A DNA stretch of 64,000 nt from Saprospiraceae bacterium (GCA_016722285.1 JADKGI010000016.1:121548-185547), one strand, 5' to 3'. Positions 35,094-44,763 are shown, counted from the first letter of the stretch. Notes: generated by a model not told the origin, from the sequence alone. Made by a program: numbers and translations.

Positions 35094-36823
35094 TCAAATG
35101 CTTAGTTTCTCAAGCCGGCTGATTATCCATTCAGCCTTGGTGTAGATGGCGGACATGTCATGAAATACATTAGCAAACCGGGCTAGTTCACATTTTTTTT
35201 GCATTTCCACATAGGTTGATATCACTTCCTGCGGCACCTGACTGTTTGCAAGGCATGCAGCTATTTCGTCAGTGGAAGAATCTGCATTAGGTATATTATA
35301 CTTTTTGAGAATATAGCCTGAGGTAGCCATTGCAATCTCTTCATAAAACAAAGCAGGTTCATCTTTTTCTTTGTGCGCAAAAGCCTTCTGAAGGCACCTC
35401 TTTGAAACGGTCGAAATATTATGTTCCATCAATTTGGAATCGAGTGCCTTCCTATCTCTGTAATTTTTAAAAAAGTACATTAAAATACTTAATACAATAA
35501 TGCCAATAAATAGGATTAAATAAAGTTGTGATCCAAAAAATCCTTTCTTAGTGTTATATAAAGTACGATCATCTGATAAGGGAGAAATCTGATACTTCTC
35601 ATCTGTTTGAGTGGAAATGCTCCCGTTACCTTTCACCACATTTACAAGGTAGGGTCCCGCTACAATTTTCTTATATTCCTGACTGCTTACATCAAAATAA
35701 GAAAATTCAGGCTGAATACTTAAAATAGTATCCACTTTAGGTACCATCAGAAATTCAAACTCTTTGTCCATCAATACCCTATCTGTTTTTTGAATTGTCT
35801 CATCCTTAATAATAGACGGATTATATTTTTCCAAACTTTCAGGAAGAATAAAGTGAGGTGCCTGTACAATCCTCGCATCACCATCGCCATGTATCTGCAT
35901 ACGGATGGCAATAGCTTCACCTGTCATCACAGTGCTTTTCTGAATCTCGGCACTCATAGTAAAATTACCAACTCCACCACTAAATGATTCCGGCGCCTTG
36001 GAAGGCAGGTCGATTATTTTTAGCTTTAATACATTACTTATAGCGGGAACCTGCCTGGTATCCCTGAAAAAGAAAGATGACTGACCATTTTCCACAGCCA
36101 CATCAAGATTACATTTGAGAGGGCCCAGTGTGTACTGTCCTGTTTTCTGAGGAAAAAGAGCCCATCGCCTTATCACTTGTGTGTAATATTCCTTCCCCTT
36201 GATATCTTTTCTTTGAGGCTGGTCTCTGATATCGTTTATGGGCTGACTAAAGAAGCCATCAAAATCGGGTTCTTGAAGCAATTGATAGGACTCAATGTTG
36301 GTCCGTGTGTATAAAACAAGATTCAGAATTAATTGCTGTCCGGTGTATCCATTTTCTTCTGACATTTCCAGCCTGATAAAAGTTTCTTCGTCAGAATTTA
36401 CCGAAACTGACTTTGAAGCAGTATCTGATGCGATAACTTCGATCTCCAGCATATTAGACTTAATAATGCGACTGCCTATTTTTAAACTAGCTGCTCCTAT
36501 GCTGTATTTACCTTTTGGGGTGCTAAGAGTAGATATTGGTATTTCTGTGATCCAGAACGTTTCCCATTGATAATAGTCACTGATGTAGATGTCGAAGGGC
36601 CCTGAACAATTTTAAATGGGGCTATATCGGGTAATTGGAGGTTAGATCCATCTATATTTTCTAATACAATATCAAGAAGAAATGTCTCCCCTGCATGCAC
36701 CTGACTCCGGTCTGTTTCCATCAGAAAGCGGGCATTTTGTGCTTTCAGATTAATAATACCTGATAAAAAGATAATTGTAAAAAATGATGCATAAACAAAA
36801 TATCCAATAATATTTCTGGCCAT
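35094..36823 (-). pseudogene. BatD-family protein gene, frameshifted
   Basis: From ATG 36823: signal peptide (FFTIIFLSGIINLKAQ), then the BatD start ARFLMETDRSQVHAGETFLLDIVLEN, LPDIAPFKIVQGPSTSTSVTIING and YQYLLLAPQK, where it goes out of phase at a run of four A (plus strand T, 36513-36516). With one more base the other frame reads KGKYSIGAASLKIGS and continues to 35094 through repeated Ig-like domains, one transmembrane helix (YLILFIGIIVLSILMYFF) and a cytoplasmic helical tail. The joined protein is about 575 residues, normal for BatD (aerotolerance operon; periplasmic, thought to present a complex in the envelope). batA, B, C and E are absent nearby, and a short BatD-like gene precedes it. 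As written the gene is broken; homopolymer error is likely. Confidence 0.8.
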
Positions 36824-36829
36824 GACTCT

Positions 36830-37315
36830 TTAAAATTTCTTCAGTACTCTTTTTCTGACAGCACTTTTTCCAGTTGTGTCTGTCACCATCTCATTACCAT
36901 AAGTGAAAATTCTTTTCTGGCTTTGCTTATGCCCTGATTTATTATTGTTGTCAAATACATAAACCGGTATCGGATCAGAGATAAGACTTGTATTTTCAGC
37001 TTTAACGCTAGCCGGACCTATTTCGAGATTACCCGAAGATTCCGGCATCAAAATAAAGTTGTATGATTTTTTTTGTCTTACAGCACCGTTTATCATGGAG
37101 AAACTGGAAGAAGTATTAGGTCCTGACACAACTCTGAATTGCTTAAAGTCAGGCGGTACAAAATTTCCTGATAAATTATCAAGCAAAAACTCTATCCTGA
37201 TCACTTCATCCATAAATATGGTATCTTTATCCAATGTGACACTGAAACTTGGTTTTTGAGAAATCAACACAGATAGGGGAATAAATAAAAATAAGATGAT
37301 GATATTTGCTTTCAT
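36830..37315 (-). CDS. short BatD-family exported protein (single N-terminal domain)
   Basis: A 161-residue protein with a Sec signal peptide (NIIILFLFIPLSVLISQ) and one domain that matches the first domain of the next gene: SFSVTLDKDTIFMDEVIRIEFLLDN, FKQFRVVSGPNTSSSFSMING, KKSYNFILMPESSGNLEIGPASV, parallel to FKIVQGPSTSTSVTIING and YQYLLLAPQK in the neighbour. No transmembrane anchor. After the domain comes a basic tail (KSGHKQSQKR, VRKRVLKKF). It ends 6 bp before the frameshifted BatD gene. It looks like a partial duplication of BatD kept as a small secreted partner. No frameshift is evident within it. Confidence 0.75.
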   Translation of the reverse strand: MKANIIILFLFIPLSVLISQKPSFSVTLDKDTIFMDEVIRIEFLLDNLSGNFVPPDFKQFRVVSGPNTSSSFSMINGAVRQKKSYNFILMPESSGNLEIGPASVKAENTSLISDPIPVYVFDNNNKSGHKQSQKRIFTYGNEMVTDTTGKSAVRKRVLKKF

Positions 37316-37384
37316 AATGATGAGTCTGATTCAAACCGCATTATAAACATGGAATAGAAAAAATTGGTTCAGAAAAAATTCGGA

Positions 37385-38785
37385 TTACATATGTAAGGCT
37401 CTGTTGCCGGAGGCGGCAAGTGCCGCCTCTTTTACTGCTTCTGTATATGTGGGATGCGGATGGGAGATGCGGGACATATCTTCGGCACTTGCCCTGAATT
37501 CCATCAATGCAACCGCTTCCATAATTACGTCAGCTACTCTGGGGCCAACCATGTGAACTCCCAGTATCTCATCTGTATCTTTGTGAGCCAAAACTTTCAC
37601 CATTCCTTCTGTGTCCATACTTGCACGCGCTCTACCCAGTGCTTTAAATGGAAATTTGCCTGATTTATACGGTATATCCAAGGTCTTGAGCTCATCTTCA
37701 GTCTTGCCCACAGCTGATACTTCAGGCCAGGTGTACACCACGCCTGGAATGAGATTATAATTGATATGTGGTTTTCCACCTGATAAGAATTCTGCAACAA
37801 GAATGCCTTCTTCCTCAGCTTTATGAGCCAGCATAGCTCCACGTACAACGTCTCCTATGGCAAAAATACCTGGTACATTTGTTTCCAGGTGACTATTTAC
37901 TTCAATCCTCCCTTTATCGTCGGACTGAATACCTACAGCTGAAAGATTCAGTCCATCAGTATAAGGTTTGCGACCAATTGCTACCAAACAATAATCCGCC
38001 TTGATCTCAAATTGTTCTTCTTTATTATTTTTCCTAACTGTGACTGTACAGGATGTTTTAGTGGACTTGACCCCTATAACACCATGGCCCAGATAAAAAT
38101 TCATACCCAGCTTTTTGAGAGATCGCATGAGCTCTTTTCCACATTCCACATCCATCCCCGGCAGAATCCTATCCATATACTCCACTACATCAACTGATGT
38201 TCCTAATCTTGCAAAAACAGATCCAAGTTCAAGCCCAATGACACCACCTCCTACTATAACCATTTTGGCAGGAACCTTTTCAATATTTAAAGCCTCCGTG
38301 GATGTAATAACCCTGTTTTTATCATAATTAAATATTTCAGGTGTTATTGGCTTAGAACCAGTAGCAATAATAACTTTTTCCGTTTCTATTTCTTTCCGCC
38401 CTTCAAGACCATCTATTGCTATCACATTTTTAGTTATAAATGATCCGACACCGTAGAAAACATCAATATTATTTTTCTTCATTAAAAACTCCACTCCTTT
38501 ACATGTTTGATCAACCACATCATTTTTCCTTTTGATCATTTGTTTCATGTTGATCTTCACAGACGATGTTTCCAGACCATGTTCAGCAAATTTTTCAACA
38601 GCATTATGATAGTGCTCACTGCTATCAAGCAACGCCTTTGAAGGTATGCATCCAACATTCAGGCAAGTACCGCCGAGTGTTTTATACTTTTCGATGATGG
38701 CAACTTTCATTCCGAGTTGTGCAGCTCTGATAGCTCCTACATATCCACCGGGTCCTGACCCGATTACTACAACATCATATTTCAT
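37385..38785 (-). CDS. lpdA: dihydrolipoyl dehydrogenase (E3)
   Basis: FAD enzyme that reoxidises dihydrolipoamide in 2-oxoacid dehydrogenase complexes and the glycine cleavage system. FAD motif VVIGSGPGGYVGAIRAAQLG (about residues 5-24), the redox disulfide GGTCLNVGCIPSKALL (about 38-53), NAD motif VIVGGGVIGLELGSVFARLG (about 175-194), the FAD second motif AIGDVVRGAMLAHKAEEEG (about 310-328), and the dimer-interface catalytic His-Glu HPHPTYTEAVKEAA (about 444-457) are all intact. Length 466 is normal. It follows ricT by 14 bp. Confidence 0.95.
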   Translation of the reverse strand: MKYDVVVIGSGPGGYVGAIRAAQLGMKVAIIEKYKTLGGTCLNVGCIPSKALLDSSEHYHNAVEKFAEHGLETSSVKINMKQMIKRKNDVVDQTCKGVEFLMKKNNIDVFYGVGSFITKNVIAIDGLEGRKEIETEKVIIATGSKPITPEIFNYDKNRVITSTEALNIEKVPAKMVIVGGGVIGLELGSVFARLGTSVDVVEYMDRILPGMDVECGKELMRSLKKLGMNFYLGHGVIGVKSTKTSCTVTVRKNNKEEQFEIKADYCLVAIGRKPYTDGLNLSAVGIQSDDKGRIEVNSHLETNVPGIFAIGDVVRGAMLAHKAEEEGILVAEFLSGGKPHINYNLIPGVVYTWPEVSAVGKTEDELKTLDIPYKSGKFPFKALGRARASMDTEGMVKVLAHKDTDEILGVHMVGPRVADVIMEAVALMEFRASAEDMSRISHPHPTYTEAVKEAALAASGNRALHM

Positions 38786-38799
38786 CTTTAAAATAAGTT

Positions 38800-40251
38800 T
38801 TACTGACCTTGGCCGTCTTTTGGTTTGCGATTTTTATTAAAGAATTTTTTCTTCTTAGGAGCGTTATTCTGTTGTTGATTATCACCTGAGTTAGAAGAAG
38901 TGTTATCATTTGAACCGGGGTTAACATTTGACGCTGGAGGTCGCTGCTCAGATTTATGCTGTCTGTTTTGGGGATTGGGATCATTTACCTTTCTTTCATT
39001 AGGCCTTTTGTTTTCCCTTGCGGTTCTCCCGCTATCATTTGATGTGCCGGTAGAATTCTGCGAATTCCCTTTAGGCATATCCTGCTGTCTTCCAGAGCGT
39101 CTTTCGTCTTTTCGGAAAGGCTTCTTTTTTTTCTTCTTAGGTTCGTTTCTGAGTTCAATCTGACCCGTGACATCTTCATATTGATGTTCCATATTCTCAT
39201 CATCCGGATCAGTGATTACTGGTACGTTATGGTCTTCTGTGACGAGTTCTTTGGGCAGAATATTTTTTTTATTCATTTCCTTTACCTCTTTTGCCCTTGT
39301 CGTACTTACTGCTAAAATTGTACCACGCATTTTGTCATTATTTTCGTAAACATAATACATAAGTCCTTTGAAAATATCTGTCTTGATAAGTACCAAAGTG
39401 CCTGCCTTGGTTTTAAGCAAATCCGCATCATCAGGAAAGTCTTCCAAAGCATCCATGTATGTATCCAACTCATAATTTAAACAGCATTTAAGTCTGCCGC
39501 ATTGCCCTGATAGTTTGGATTGGTTGATAGCAATATTTTGATATCTGGCAGCAGCCGTGTTTACGGATTTAAAATCTGAAAGCCATGTCGAACAGCACAA
39601 TTCCCGGCCACAGGACCCGATTCCTCCGATACGGGCTGACTCCTGTCTGGCACCGATCTGACGCATTTCTATTTTTACCTTAAACTCCCGTGCGTACTCC
39701 TTTACCAGCTCCCTGAAATCCACTCTTCCTTCCGCAGTATAATAAAAAGTCGCCTTCTTTTTATCTCCCTGATATTCTACATCGCCGATTTTCATGTCCA
39801 ATCCCATAATACGCGAGATAACTCTTGCTCTGACCATCGTTTCTTTTTCCAGATCCCTGGCTTCTTCAAGTTTTTCCAGATCTCTTTCATTGGCTTTTCT
39901 GATCACTTTTTGAGCCACACGATCCTCATTGGTGTACTTCTTTTTCATCTGGAGTCTCACGAGCTCGCCAGATAAAGAAATACGACCTACATCATACCCG
40001 CTTGATGTCTCTACCACCACCATGTCTCCTGTAATACTTCGGGTATATGGATCGTTTATGAAAAACTCTTTATGAGATCCTTTTTTAAAACTTACTTCCA
40101 CAATATGATATTCAGACGGATCAAACATTTCTTTTGAGCTTATCCAATCGTATGCGTTGTGTTTATTGCAACTGCCTGAGGTACAATGACCTTTATCTCC
40201 GCAGCCCGTGGGAGTTCCGTTCGAATCAATGCTGCAACTGCTGCATCCCAT
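38800..40251 (-). CDS. ricT: RicT/YaaT PSP1-domain protein with low-complexity tail
   Basis: Member of the PSP1 C-terminal domain family; in Bacillus, RicT acts with RicA and RicF in the Y-complex that aids RNase Y and binds iron-sulfur clusters. The N-terminus is Cys-rich (CSSCS, CGDKGHC, CNKH within residues 1-30). The core has VEVSFKKGSHKEFF, GDMVVVETSSGYDVGRISLSGELV (about 73-96), then IEMRQIGARQESARIGGIGSCGRELCCSTWL (about 200-230) and CGRLKCCLNYELDTYM (about 252-267), with the conserved Cys pairs. From about residue 385 the protein is a lysine-, arginine- and asparagine-rich disordered tail ending KKKKFFNKNRKPKDGQGQ, typical of Bacteroidota forms and possibly RNA-binding. Confidence 0.85.
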   Translation of the reverse strand: MGCSSCSIDSNGTPTGCGDKGHCTSGSCNKHNAYDWISSKEMFDPSEYHIVEVSFKKGSHKEFFINDPYTRSITGDMVVVETSSGYDVGRISLSGELVRLQMKKKYTNEDRVAQKVIRKANERDLEKLEEARDLEKETMVRARVISRIMGLDMKIGDVEYQGDKKKATFYYTAEGRVDFRELVKEYAREFKVKIEMRQIGARQESARIGGIGSCGRELCCSTWLSDFKSVNTAAARYQNIAINQSKLSGQCGRLKCCLNYELDTYMDALEDFPDDADLLKTKAGTLVLIKTDIFKGLMYYVYENNDKMRGTILAVSTTRAKEVKEMNKKNILPKELVTEDHNVPVITDPDDENMEHQYEDVTGQIELRNEPKKKKKKPFRKDERRSGRQQDMPKGNSQNSTGTSNDSGRTARENKRPNERKVNDPNPQNRQHKSEQRPPASNVNPGSNDNTSSNSGDNQQQNNAPKKKKFFNKNRKPKDGQGQ

Positions 40252-40284
40252 GGTTTTGATTTAAATTAATGAATAAATAAAGTG

Positions 40285-40292
40285 CAAAGGTA
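40285..40292 (-). promoter_or_regulatory. -7 box (TACCTTTG) for ricT-lpdA
   Basis: Exact TAnnTTTG on the minus strand, 33 bp before the ricT ATG. Confidence 0.6.
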
Positions 40293-40392
40293 ATTTTTCT
40301 TTGCATTATGACAGTTATAAACGCTTGTATATACACAATTGTTGTACTGACATATTACCATAAGCTGTCATATCATTCAAGATAAAGCAGGA

Positions 40393-41046
40393 TTATAATT
40401 TTATCTGGCCGTCCTCCAATGTGATGATTCTGTCACTTAATTGAGCGAGATCAGCATTGTGAGTCACAATCACAAAAGTAAGTGCAAAATCCTTGCGAAG
40501 TCCCAGAATAAGCTGGTGTAAACTTTCAGAACTGGCCTTGTCAAGATTTCCGGTAGGTTCATCGGCAAATACGACCGCGGGATTATTGATCAGGGCTCTG
40601 GCGACTGCAACTCGTTGCGCCTCACCACCTGATAGTTGATTAGGTTTGTGGTTTAATCTTTCTCCCAGTCCCAGATAATCTAAAATTTCTTTGGCTTTTG
40701 ATTCCGTTTGCGTTTTCTTTCTTCCGGCTATAAATGCCGGGATGCATACATTCTCAAGAGATGTAAACTCCTGCAATAGATGGTGAAACTGAAAAACAAA
40801 ACCTATATTTTCATTTCTGAATCTGGCCAGAGCTTTTTCATTTAATGATGTTATTTCCTGACCGGTGACAGACAGTGTGCCTTCATCAGGTTTATCCAAT
40901 GTGCCCAGAATATGTAATAATGTACTTTTGCCAGCTCCTGACTTACCAATGATGCTGATGATTTCTCCTTTGGATATATCGATGTCAATACCTTTAAGCA
41001 CATGAATGTCCCCATAGGATTTTTTAATAGCTCTGGCTGTGATCAT
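40393..41046 (-). CDS. lolD: ABC transporter ATP-binding protein, LolD type
   Basis: ATPase of a LolCDE/MacB-like transporter, which in Gram-negatives releases lipoproteins from the inner membrane. Walker A GKSGAGKSTLL (about residues 35-45), Q-loop FVFQFHHLLQEFTSLENV (about 83-100), signature LSGGEAQRVAVARAL (about 138-152), Walker B AVVFADEPTGNLD (about 157-169) and the switch His in IVTHN (about 192-196). The LL-x-E-FT-x-LEN segment and NQLSGGEAQRVAVARAL are typical of LolD. Length 217 is complete. The permease gene is not adjacent, so it must be elsewhere. Confidence 0.85.
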   Translation of the reverse strand: MITARAIKKSYGDIHVLKGIDIDISKGEIISIIGKSGAGKSTLLHILGTLDKPDEGTLSVTGQEITSLNEKALARFRNENIGFVFQFHHLLQEFTSLENVCIPAFIAGRKKTQTESKAKEILDYLGLGERLNHKPNQLSGGEAQRVAVARALINNPAVVFADEPTGNLDKASSESLHQLILGLRKDFALTFVIVTHNADLAQLSDRIITLEDGQIKL

Positions 41047-41091
41047 GAAAGTTGATTTTGGAAGAAATTGTCTGTAAAATTATGAAAAAAA

Positions 41092-42276
41092 TCAACCGTT
41101 GAGACTCAGTATCTTGATCTCTACTCTGTGATTTTTATCTCTTCCATATTTTGTCTTATTGCTGGCTATTGGTTTTTTCTTTCCATAACCTTTAAATTGC
41201 ACTTTGCCCGGATTAACCCCCTTATCCACCAGATATTCAGCTACTGCTTTTGCACGTTCAGTACTCAGCCGATTACAATAATCATCATCTGGGATTCCAT
41301 TGGTATGTCCCCCAATCTCTATGATAATATCCTCATTACTCTTCAGAAATCCAAAAACGTCATCCAAAACTTCATATGATTTCATATCAATGGTAGCAGA
41401 GTCAGCCTTAAACAAAAGATTTCGAATTTCAATTGTCTGACCTTGCTTTATGTTATTTCTATTCAGTTCCTGAAGTACTTTAGGTCTAAAATCTGAAGGA
41501 CTGGCAACTTTAACACTACTCTGTCTTTTGCTCTCCTCAAATGAGTCCTGTAAATATTGATTTTGTTTTTTCCGCTTGTGTGGAGGAAGGTAAGATTTGT
41601 CGTCACTGGCAATGGCCTCCCCCGGGCATGGAATCATGACAAAATCGGATGCTCCATCCACGAGAATGTTTCCATTATATGGCAAAAATGTAGGTGTTTT
41701 ATAATAAGCCTCAAAAGTAATCGAACGTATATTTGATTTTGGCTTGAATTCAAATGAATTTATTTGCCAGCTTACATTATTTACAGGTTCTGACTCGCCT
41801 AACAGTTCTTTCTCATTACAAAATCCAGATCCGCCCCAAATCCGGAGTACAATCGGTGTCGTATAATTGGCTTCTTCACCGGTAGTTCTGGTCCTGCTGA
41901 TATATCTTTCTGCTTTTGCAAGATGAATGCTGAACTTATAGCATTTTCCGGCTATAAGCATAGTGTCCAGTCTTTGTGATACGGACTCAAAAGTATTATT
42001 GTCTCTGACCACCATGCCCAGATAAGTTTTTTTATCTGAAGCCGGCAGATTATTTTCCCAGAAGCCATTAGGGTGAATATCCGGTGGTGTTTCAGCAGGA
42101 AAATTAATTTTACCACAATCAAACCATCCTGATATGCCTTCAAGTGCTTCGCCGCCTCTTTTTGGATTGTCTTCAAAACTGGGATTGCGTAGTCTCACTG
42201 TATCCTCCTGACTATTTCCGTACATAGGCAATAATATCAGACAGAATAAAAATTTATACAAGGTGTACTTATACAT
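41092..42276 (-). CDS. OmpA-domain outer-membrane protein with N-terminal lectin/CBM-like domain
   Basis: Exported protein of 394 residues. Signal peptide about 1-22 (LYKFLFCLILLPMYGNSQ). Residues about 30-215 form a beta-sandwich-like domain starting RNPSFEDNPKRGG and ending GNILVDGASDFVMIPC, similar to carbohydrate-binding jelly-roll domains found in Bacteroidota envelope proteins. A basic, Gln-rich linker (KKQNQYLQDSFEESKRQ) leads to the C-terminal OmpA domain: NLLFKADSATIDMKSYEVLDD (about 286-306), IEIGGHTNG (about 319-327) and LSTERAKAVAEYLVDKG (about 335-351) with the peptidoglycan-binding Asp and Arg positions. It should tether an outer-membrane sandwich domain to the cell wall. A TAATTTTG promoter box lies at 42317-42324. 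Confidence 0.85.
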   Translation of the reverse strand: MYKYTLYKFLFCLILLPMYGNSQEDTVRLRNPSFEDNPKRGGEALEGISGWFDCGKINFPAETPPDIHPNGFWENNLPASDKKTYLGMVVRDNNTFESVSQRLDTMLIAGKCYKFSIHLAKAERYISRTRTTGEEANYTTPIVLRIWGGSGFCNEKELLGESEPVNNVSWQINSFEFKPKSNIRSITFEAYYKTPTFLPYNGNILVDGASDFVMIPCPGEAIASDDKSYLPPHKRKKQNQYLQDSFEESKRQSSVKVASPSDFRPKVLQELNRNNIKQGQTIEIRNLLFKADSATIDMKSYEVLDDVFGFLKSNEDIIIEIGGHTNGIPDDDYCNRLSTERAKAVAEYLVDKGVNPGKVQFKGYGKKKPIASNKTKYGRDKNHRVEIKILSLNG

Positions 42277-42316
42277 TATTCAATTATAGGTTGGGTTTGT
42301 TCACGTTTTAAACGAA

Positions 42317-42324
42317 CAAAATTA
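42317..42324 (-). promoter_or_regulatory. -7 box (TAATTTTG) for the OmpA-domain gene
   Basis: Exact TAnnTTTG on the minus strand, 40 bp before the ATG at 42276. Confidence 0.5.
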
Positions 42325-42655
42325 ACCAAATAGTTACTAGTTGATTGATATTAACCTAAAATTAACGCCAAATGTTTATGAATTATAACTCTTCAGGTGA
42401 GTTAAATTTTTCAGGGTAATGTTTTTGCTTTTCTTTTGGTCATCATCTATATCAATCAAATATCTCTGATCTCCTGTTTTAGATTATCGTAAAATGGTAA
42501 AATTTCACTTTTGTCAGATTAGATAATTCATCTTCAGAGGTGTGAGAGTTTCACCTGCTATTTATTATGGCAAACTCGTAAAAGGATGTTAATACCTAAA
42601 AGTATTTTAATAACTTTAGCCCTATATTACTAAAAAAGTAATACCCAATTTGCGC
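42325..42655. other. divergent intergenic region, about 330 bp
   Basis: No gene seen. Near its right end ATAACTTTAG (about 42609-42618) resembles a weak -7 box for the ATP-grasp / glycerate kinase transcript. Confidence 0.4.
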
Positions 42656-43532
42656 ATGTACACAATTGCTCTTCTCACTTGTCAGGATTTCCCTGACCTC
42701 ACAGTCTCAGATCAGCAACTGATTCCTGAACTATTTAAACTGGGCATTGTGGCTGATGTGGCTATATGGGACGATCCTGATATCAACTGGAAAAAATATG
42801 ATGCCCTGGGTTTTCAGAAATACCTGGGATTATTTTATTAAAGAAGATTTGTTTTTCAAATGGATAAAGATGCTTATTCATAATGATATCAAAACTTTCA
42901 ATCCCTTAAAGGTAATTGTAAAAAATGCCCATAAATTTTACCTCAAGGAAATGGAGGCATCGGGTATAAAAATTATCCCAAGTATATTTATAAGTAAAAA
43001 AAGTGACAGGACTTATAAGGATATAATACCTTTTGATTGGGACAAGGCAGTTATAAAACCAGCCATTTCTGCAGGGTCTTACCTGACAGAATTGTTTGAC
43101 ATCAGCATCATAGATGATGTTCAAAAGAGATATATGGATATCGGAAGAGACCGGGATCTGATTATACAAAAGTTTGTTCCCCAGATACAAATAGAGGGAG
43201 AAATTTCAATGGTATATTTCAATAAAAAATTCAGTCATTCTGTATTGAAAACCCCAAAGAAAGGTGATTTCAGAATCCAGTCACAGTTTGGAGGTAAGTA
43301 TATGTCATTTAACCCTTCTGAAGATGTGCTCGGTTCGGCTCAATGTATTATAAATTGCATCCAGGAAGAGTTGTTATATGCCCGGGTGGACGGAGTACTT
43401 GTTGATAGCGTTTTTCACCTGATGGAATTGGAACTCATAGAACCAGACTTGTATGTCGATTATATGCCAGGTGCATTGAAGTCATTTTCAGAAACTATTA
43501 AATTATTCCTTGAAAAAGCAATGATAAACTAA
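42656..43532 (+). pseudogene. ATP-grasp domain protein gene (RimK/glutathione-synthase-like), frameshifted
   Basis: From ATG 42656 the frame gives YTIALLTCQDFPDLTVSDQQLIPELFKLGI, AIWDDPDINWKKYDAL, then goes out of phase. Removing one G of the GGG at 42808-42810 restores VFRNTWDYFIKEDLFFKWI and continues to 43532. The joined product of about 291 residues is an ATP-grasp ligase: WDDPDINWKKYDALVFRNTWDY is the usual N-domain, then NAHKFYLKEMEASGIKIIPSIFI, KPAISAGSYLTEL (ATP-binding), IIQKFVPQIQIEGEISMVYF, YARVDGVLVD and MELELIEPDLY (metal ligands). It ends 1 bp before the glycerate kinase ATG. Product and acceptor unknown. The extra G may be real or an error. Confidence 0.8.
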
Positions 43533-43533
43533 T

Positions 43534-44664
43534 ATGAAAATACTGGTAGCGGCAGATAGTTTTAAAGATTCTCTTGACTCTCTTCGGGTATGTGAAGCAA
43601 TCTGTAGGGGTTTAAAACAGGCCAATGCAAATTTTGAAATCAGTATTTTCCCATTGGCAGATGGAGGAGAAGGGACTTCTGATATCCTCGCTTACCATTT
43701 GGGAGGTAAAAAAGCAAAATTAAAGGTATGTGATCCCCTATTCCGTACTATTGAAGCTGACTATCTCATTTCAGGAGATAATAAAACAGCATTTATCGAA
43801 ATGGCAAAAGCATCCGGATTGCAATTGCTTTCCACATCAGAACGAAATCCTTTGCTCACTTCCACTTTTGGGGTAGGTCAGATGATACAGGATGCCATTG
43901 AGAAAGGAGTGGAAAAAATAACTCTGGCAATAGGTGGCAGTGCAACCAATGAAGGTGGTATAGGTATGGCGACAGCCCTCGGAATAGAATTATATGATGG
44001 TCATAACACTAAACTCCGTGGAACAGGAGAAGATCTCGGGCATCTTGCCAAAATATCATTTAATGAAAATACTCGTAAAAAACTATCTAAAATCTCTTTT
44101 TCAGTAATCTGTGATGTAACAAACCAGCTATCCGGGTCAACAGGAGCTTCCTTTATTTATGGAGCCCAAAAAGGGGCAGATGATAATATGATAAAAATAC
44201 TGGATACCGGTCTTATCAAGCTTGCTAAATTAACAAAAGCCGATGACCTGGCCAATCTTCCTGGCGCAGGTGCCGCCGGAGGGCTTGGATTCGGGGCTAT
44301 GACTTTTTTGGGTGCAAAACTATTTCGTGGGATAGATATGATTATGCAGATGACTGATTTTGAAAAGCACATTCAGGGAGTTGATGTTATTATAACCGGA
44401 GAAGGAAGGATTGATGACCAAACATCAGAAGGTAAGCTGATCCATGGCGTTGCATCTATGGGTTTAAAATACCATATTCCTGTTATCGCACTTTGCGGTT
44501 CACTTGGTTTAAATTCAAAAATTATAAAAGATCTTGGTCTTACCGCAGCCTTTTCTATTACACCTCACCCTGTCGATCTGGATATTGCCTTAAGAGACAC
44601 CGAAATAAATCTTGAAACAACCTCTTACAATGTAGGAAAATTATTAAATCTACTTCACAACTGA
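43534..44664 (+). CDS. glycerate kinase (GlxK/GarK family)
   Basis: Phosphorylates D-glycerate, giving 2-phosphoglycerate in most members of this class II family. Landmarks: KILVAADSFKDSLDS (about residues 2-16), PLADGGEGTSDIL (about 41-53), a central TLAIGGSATNEGGIGMATALG (about 130-150), GAGAAGGLGFGAMTFLGA (about 246-263) and VIITGEGRIDDQTSEGKLIHGV (about 286-307). Length 376 is normal. It starts 1 bp after the ATP-grasp stop, so the two are one operon and translation is likely coupled. Glycerate kinase fits serine/glyoxylate metabolism, but no other such genes lie beside it. Confidence 0.9.
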   Translation: MKILVAADSFKDSLDSLRVCEAICRGLKQANANFEISIFPLADGGEGTSDILAYHLGGKKAKLKVCDPLFRTIEADYLISGDNKTAFIEMAKASGLQLLSTSERNPLLTSTFGVGQMIQDAIEKGVEKITLAIGGSATNEGGIGMATALGIELYDGHNTKLRGTGEDLGHLAKISFNENTRKKLSKISFSVICDVTNQLSGSTGASFIYGAQKGADDNMIKILDTGLIKLAKLTKADDLANLPGAGAAGGLGFGAMTFLGAKLFRGIDMIMQMTDFEKHIQGVDVIITGEGRIDDQTSEGKLIHGVASMGLKYHIPVIALCGSLGLNSKIIKDLGLTAAFSITPHPVDLDIALRDTEINLETTSYNVGKLLNLLHN

Positions 44665-44733
44665 CTATCTAACGGCCATCATTTATGACATTCTTTTGAC
44701 ATAGAATAATCTTATTTCGGCAGCCGATTGATC

Positions 44734-44741
44734 TACCTTTG
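44734..44741 (+). promoter_or_regulatory. -7 box (TACCTTTG) for the HmuY-like gene
   Basis: Exact TAnnTTTG, 22 bp before the ATG at 44764, which implies a very short leader. It argues against the alternative start at 44728, which would lie upstream of this box. Confidence 0.6.
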
Positions 44742-44763
44742 CACGAAATTTATATACAATTAT

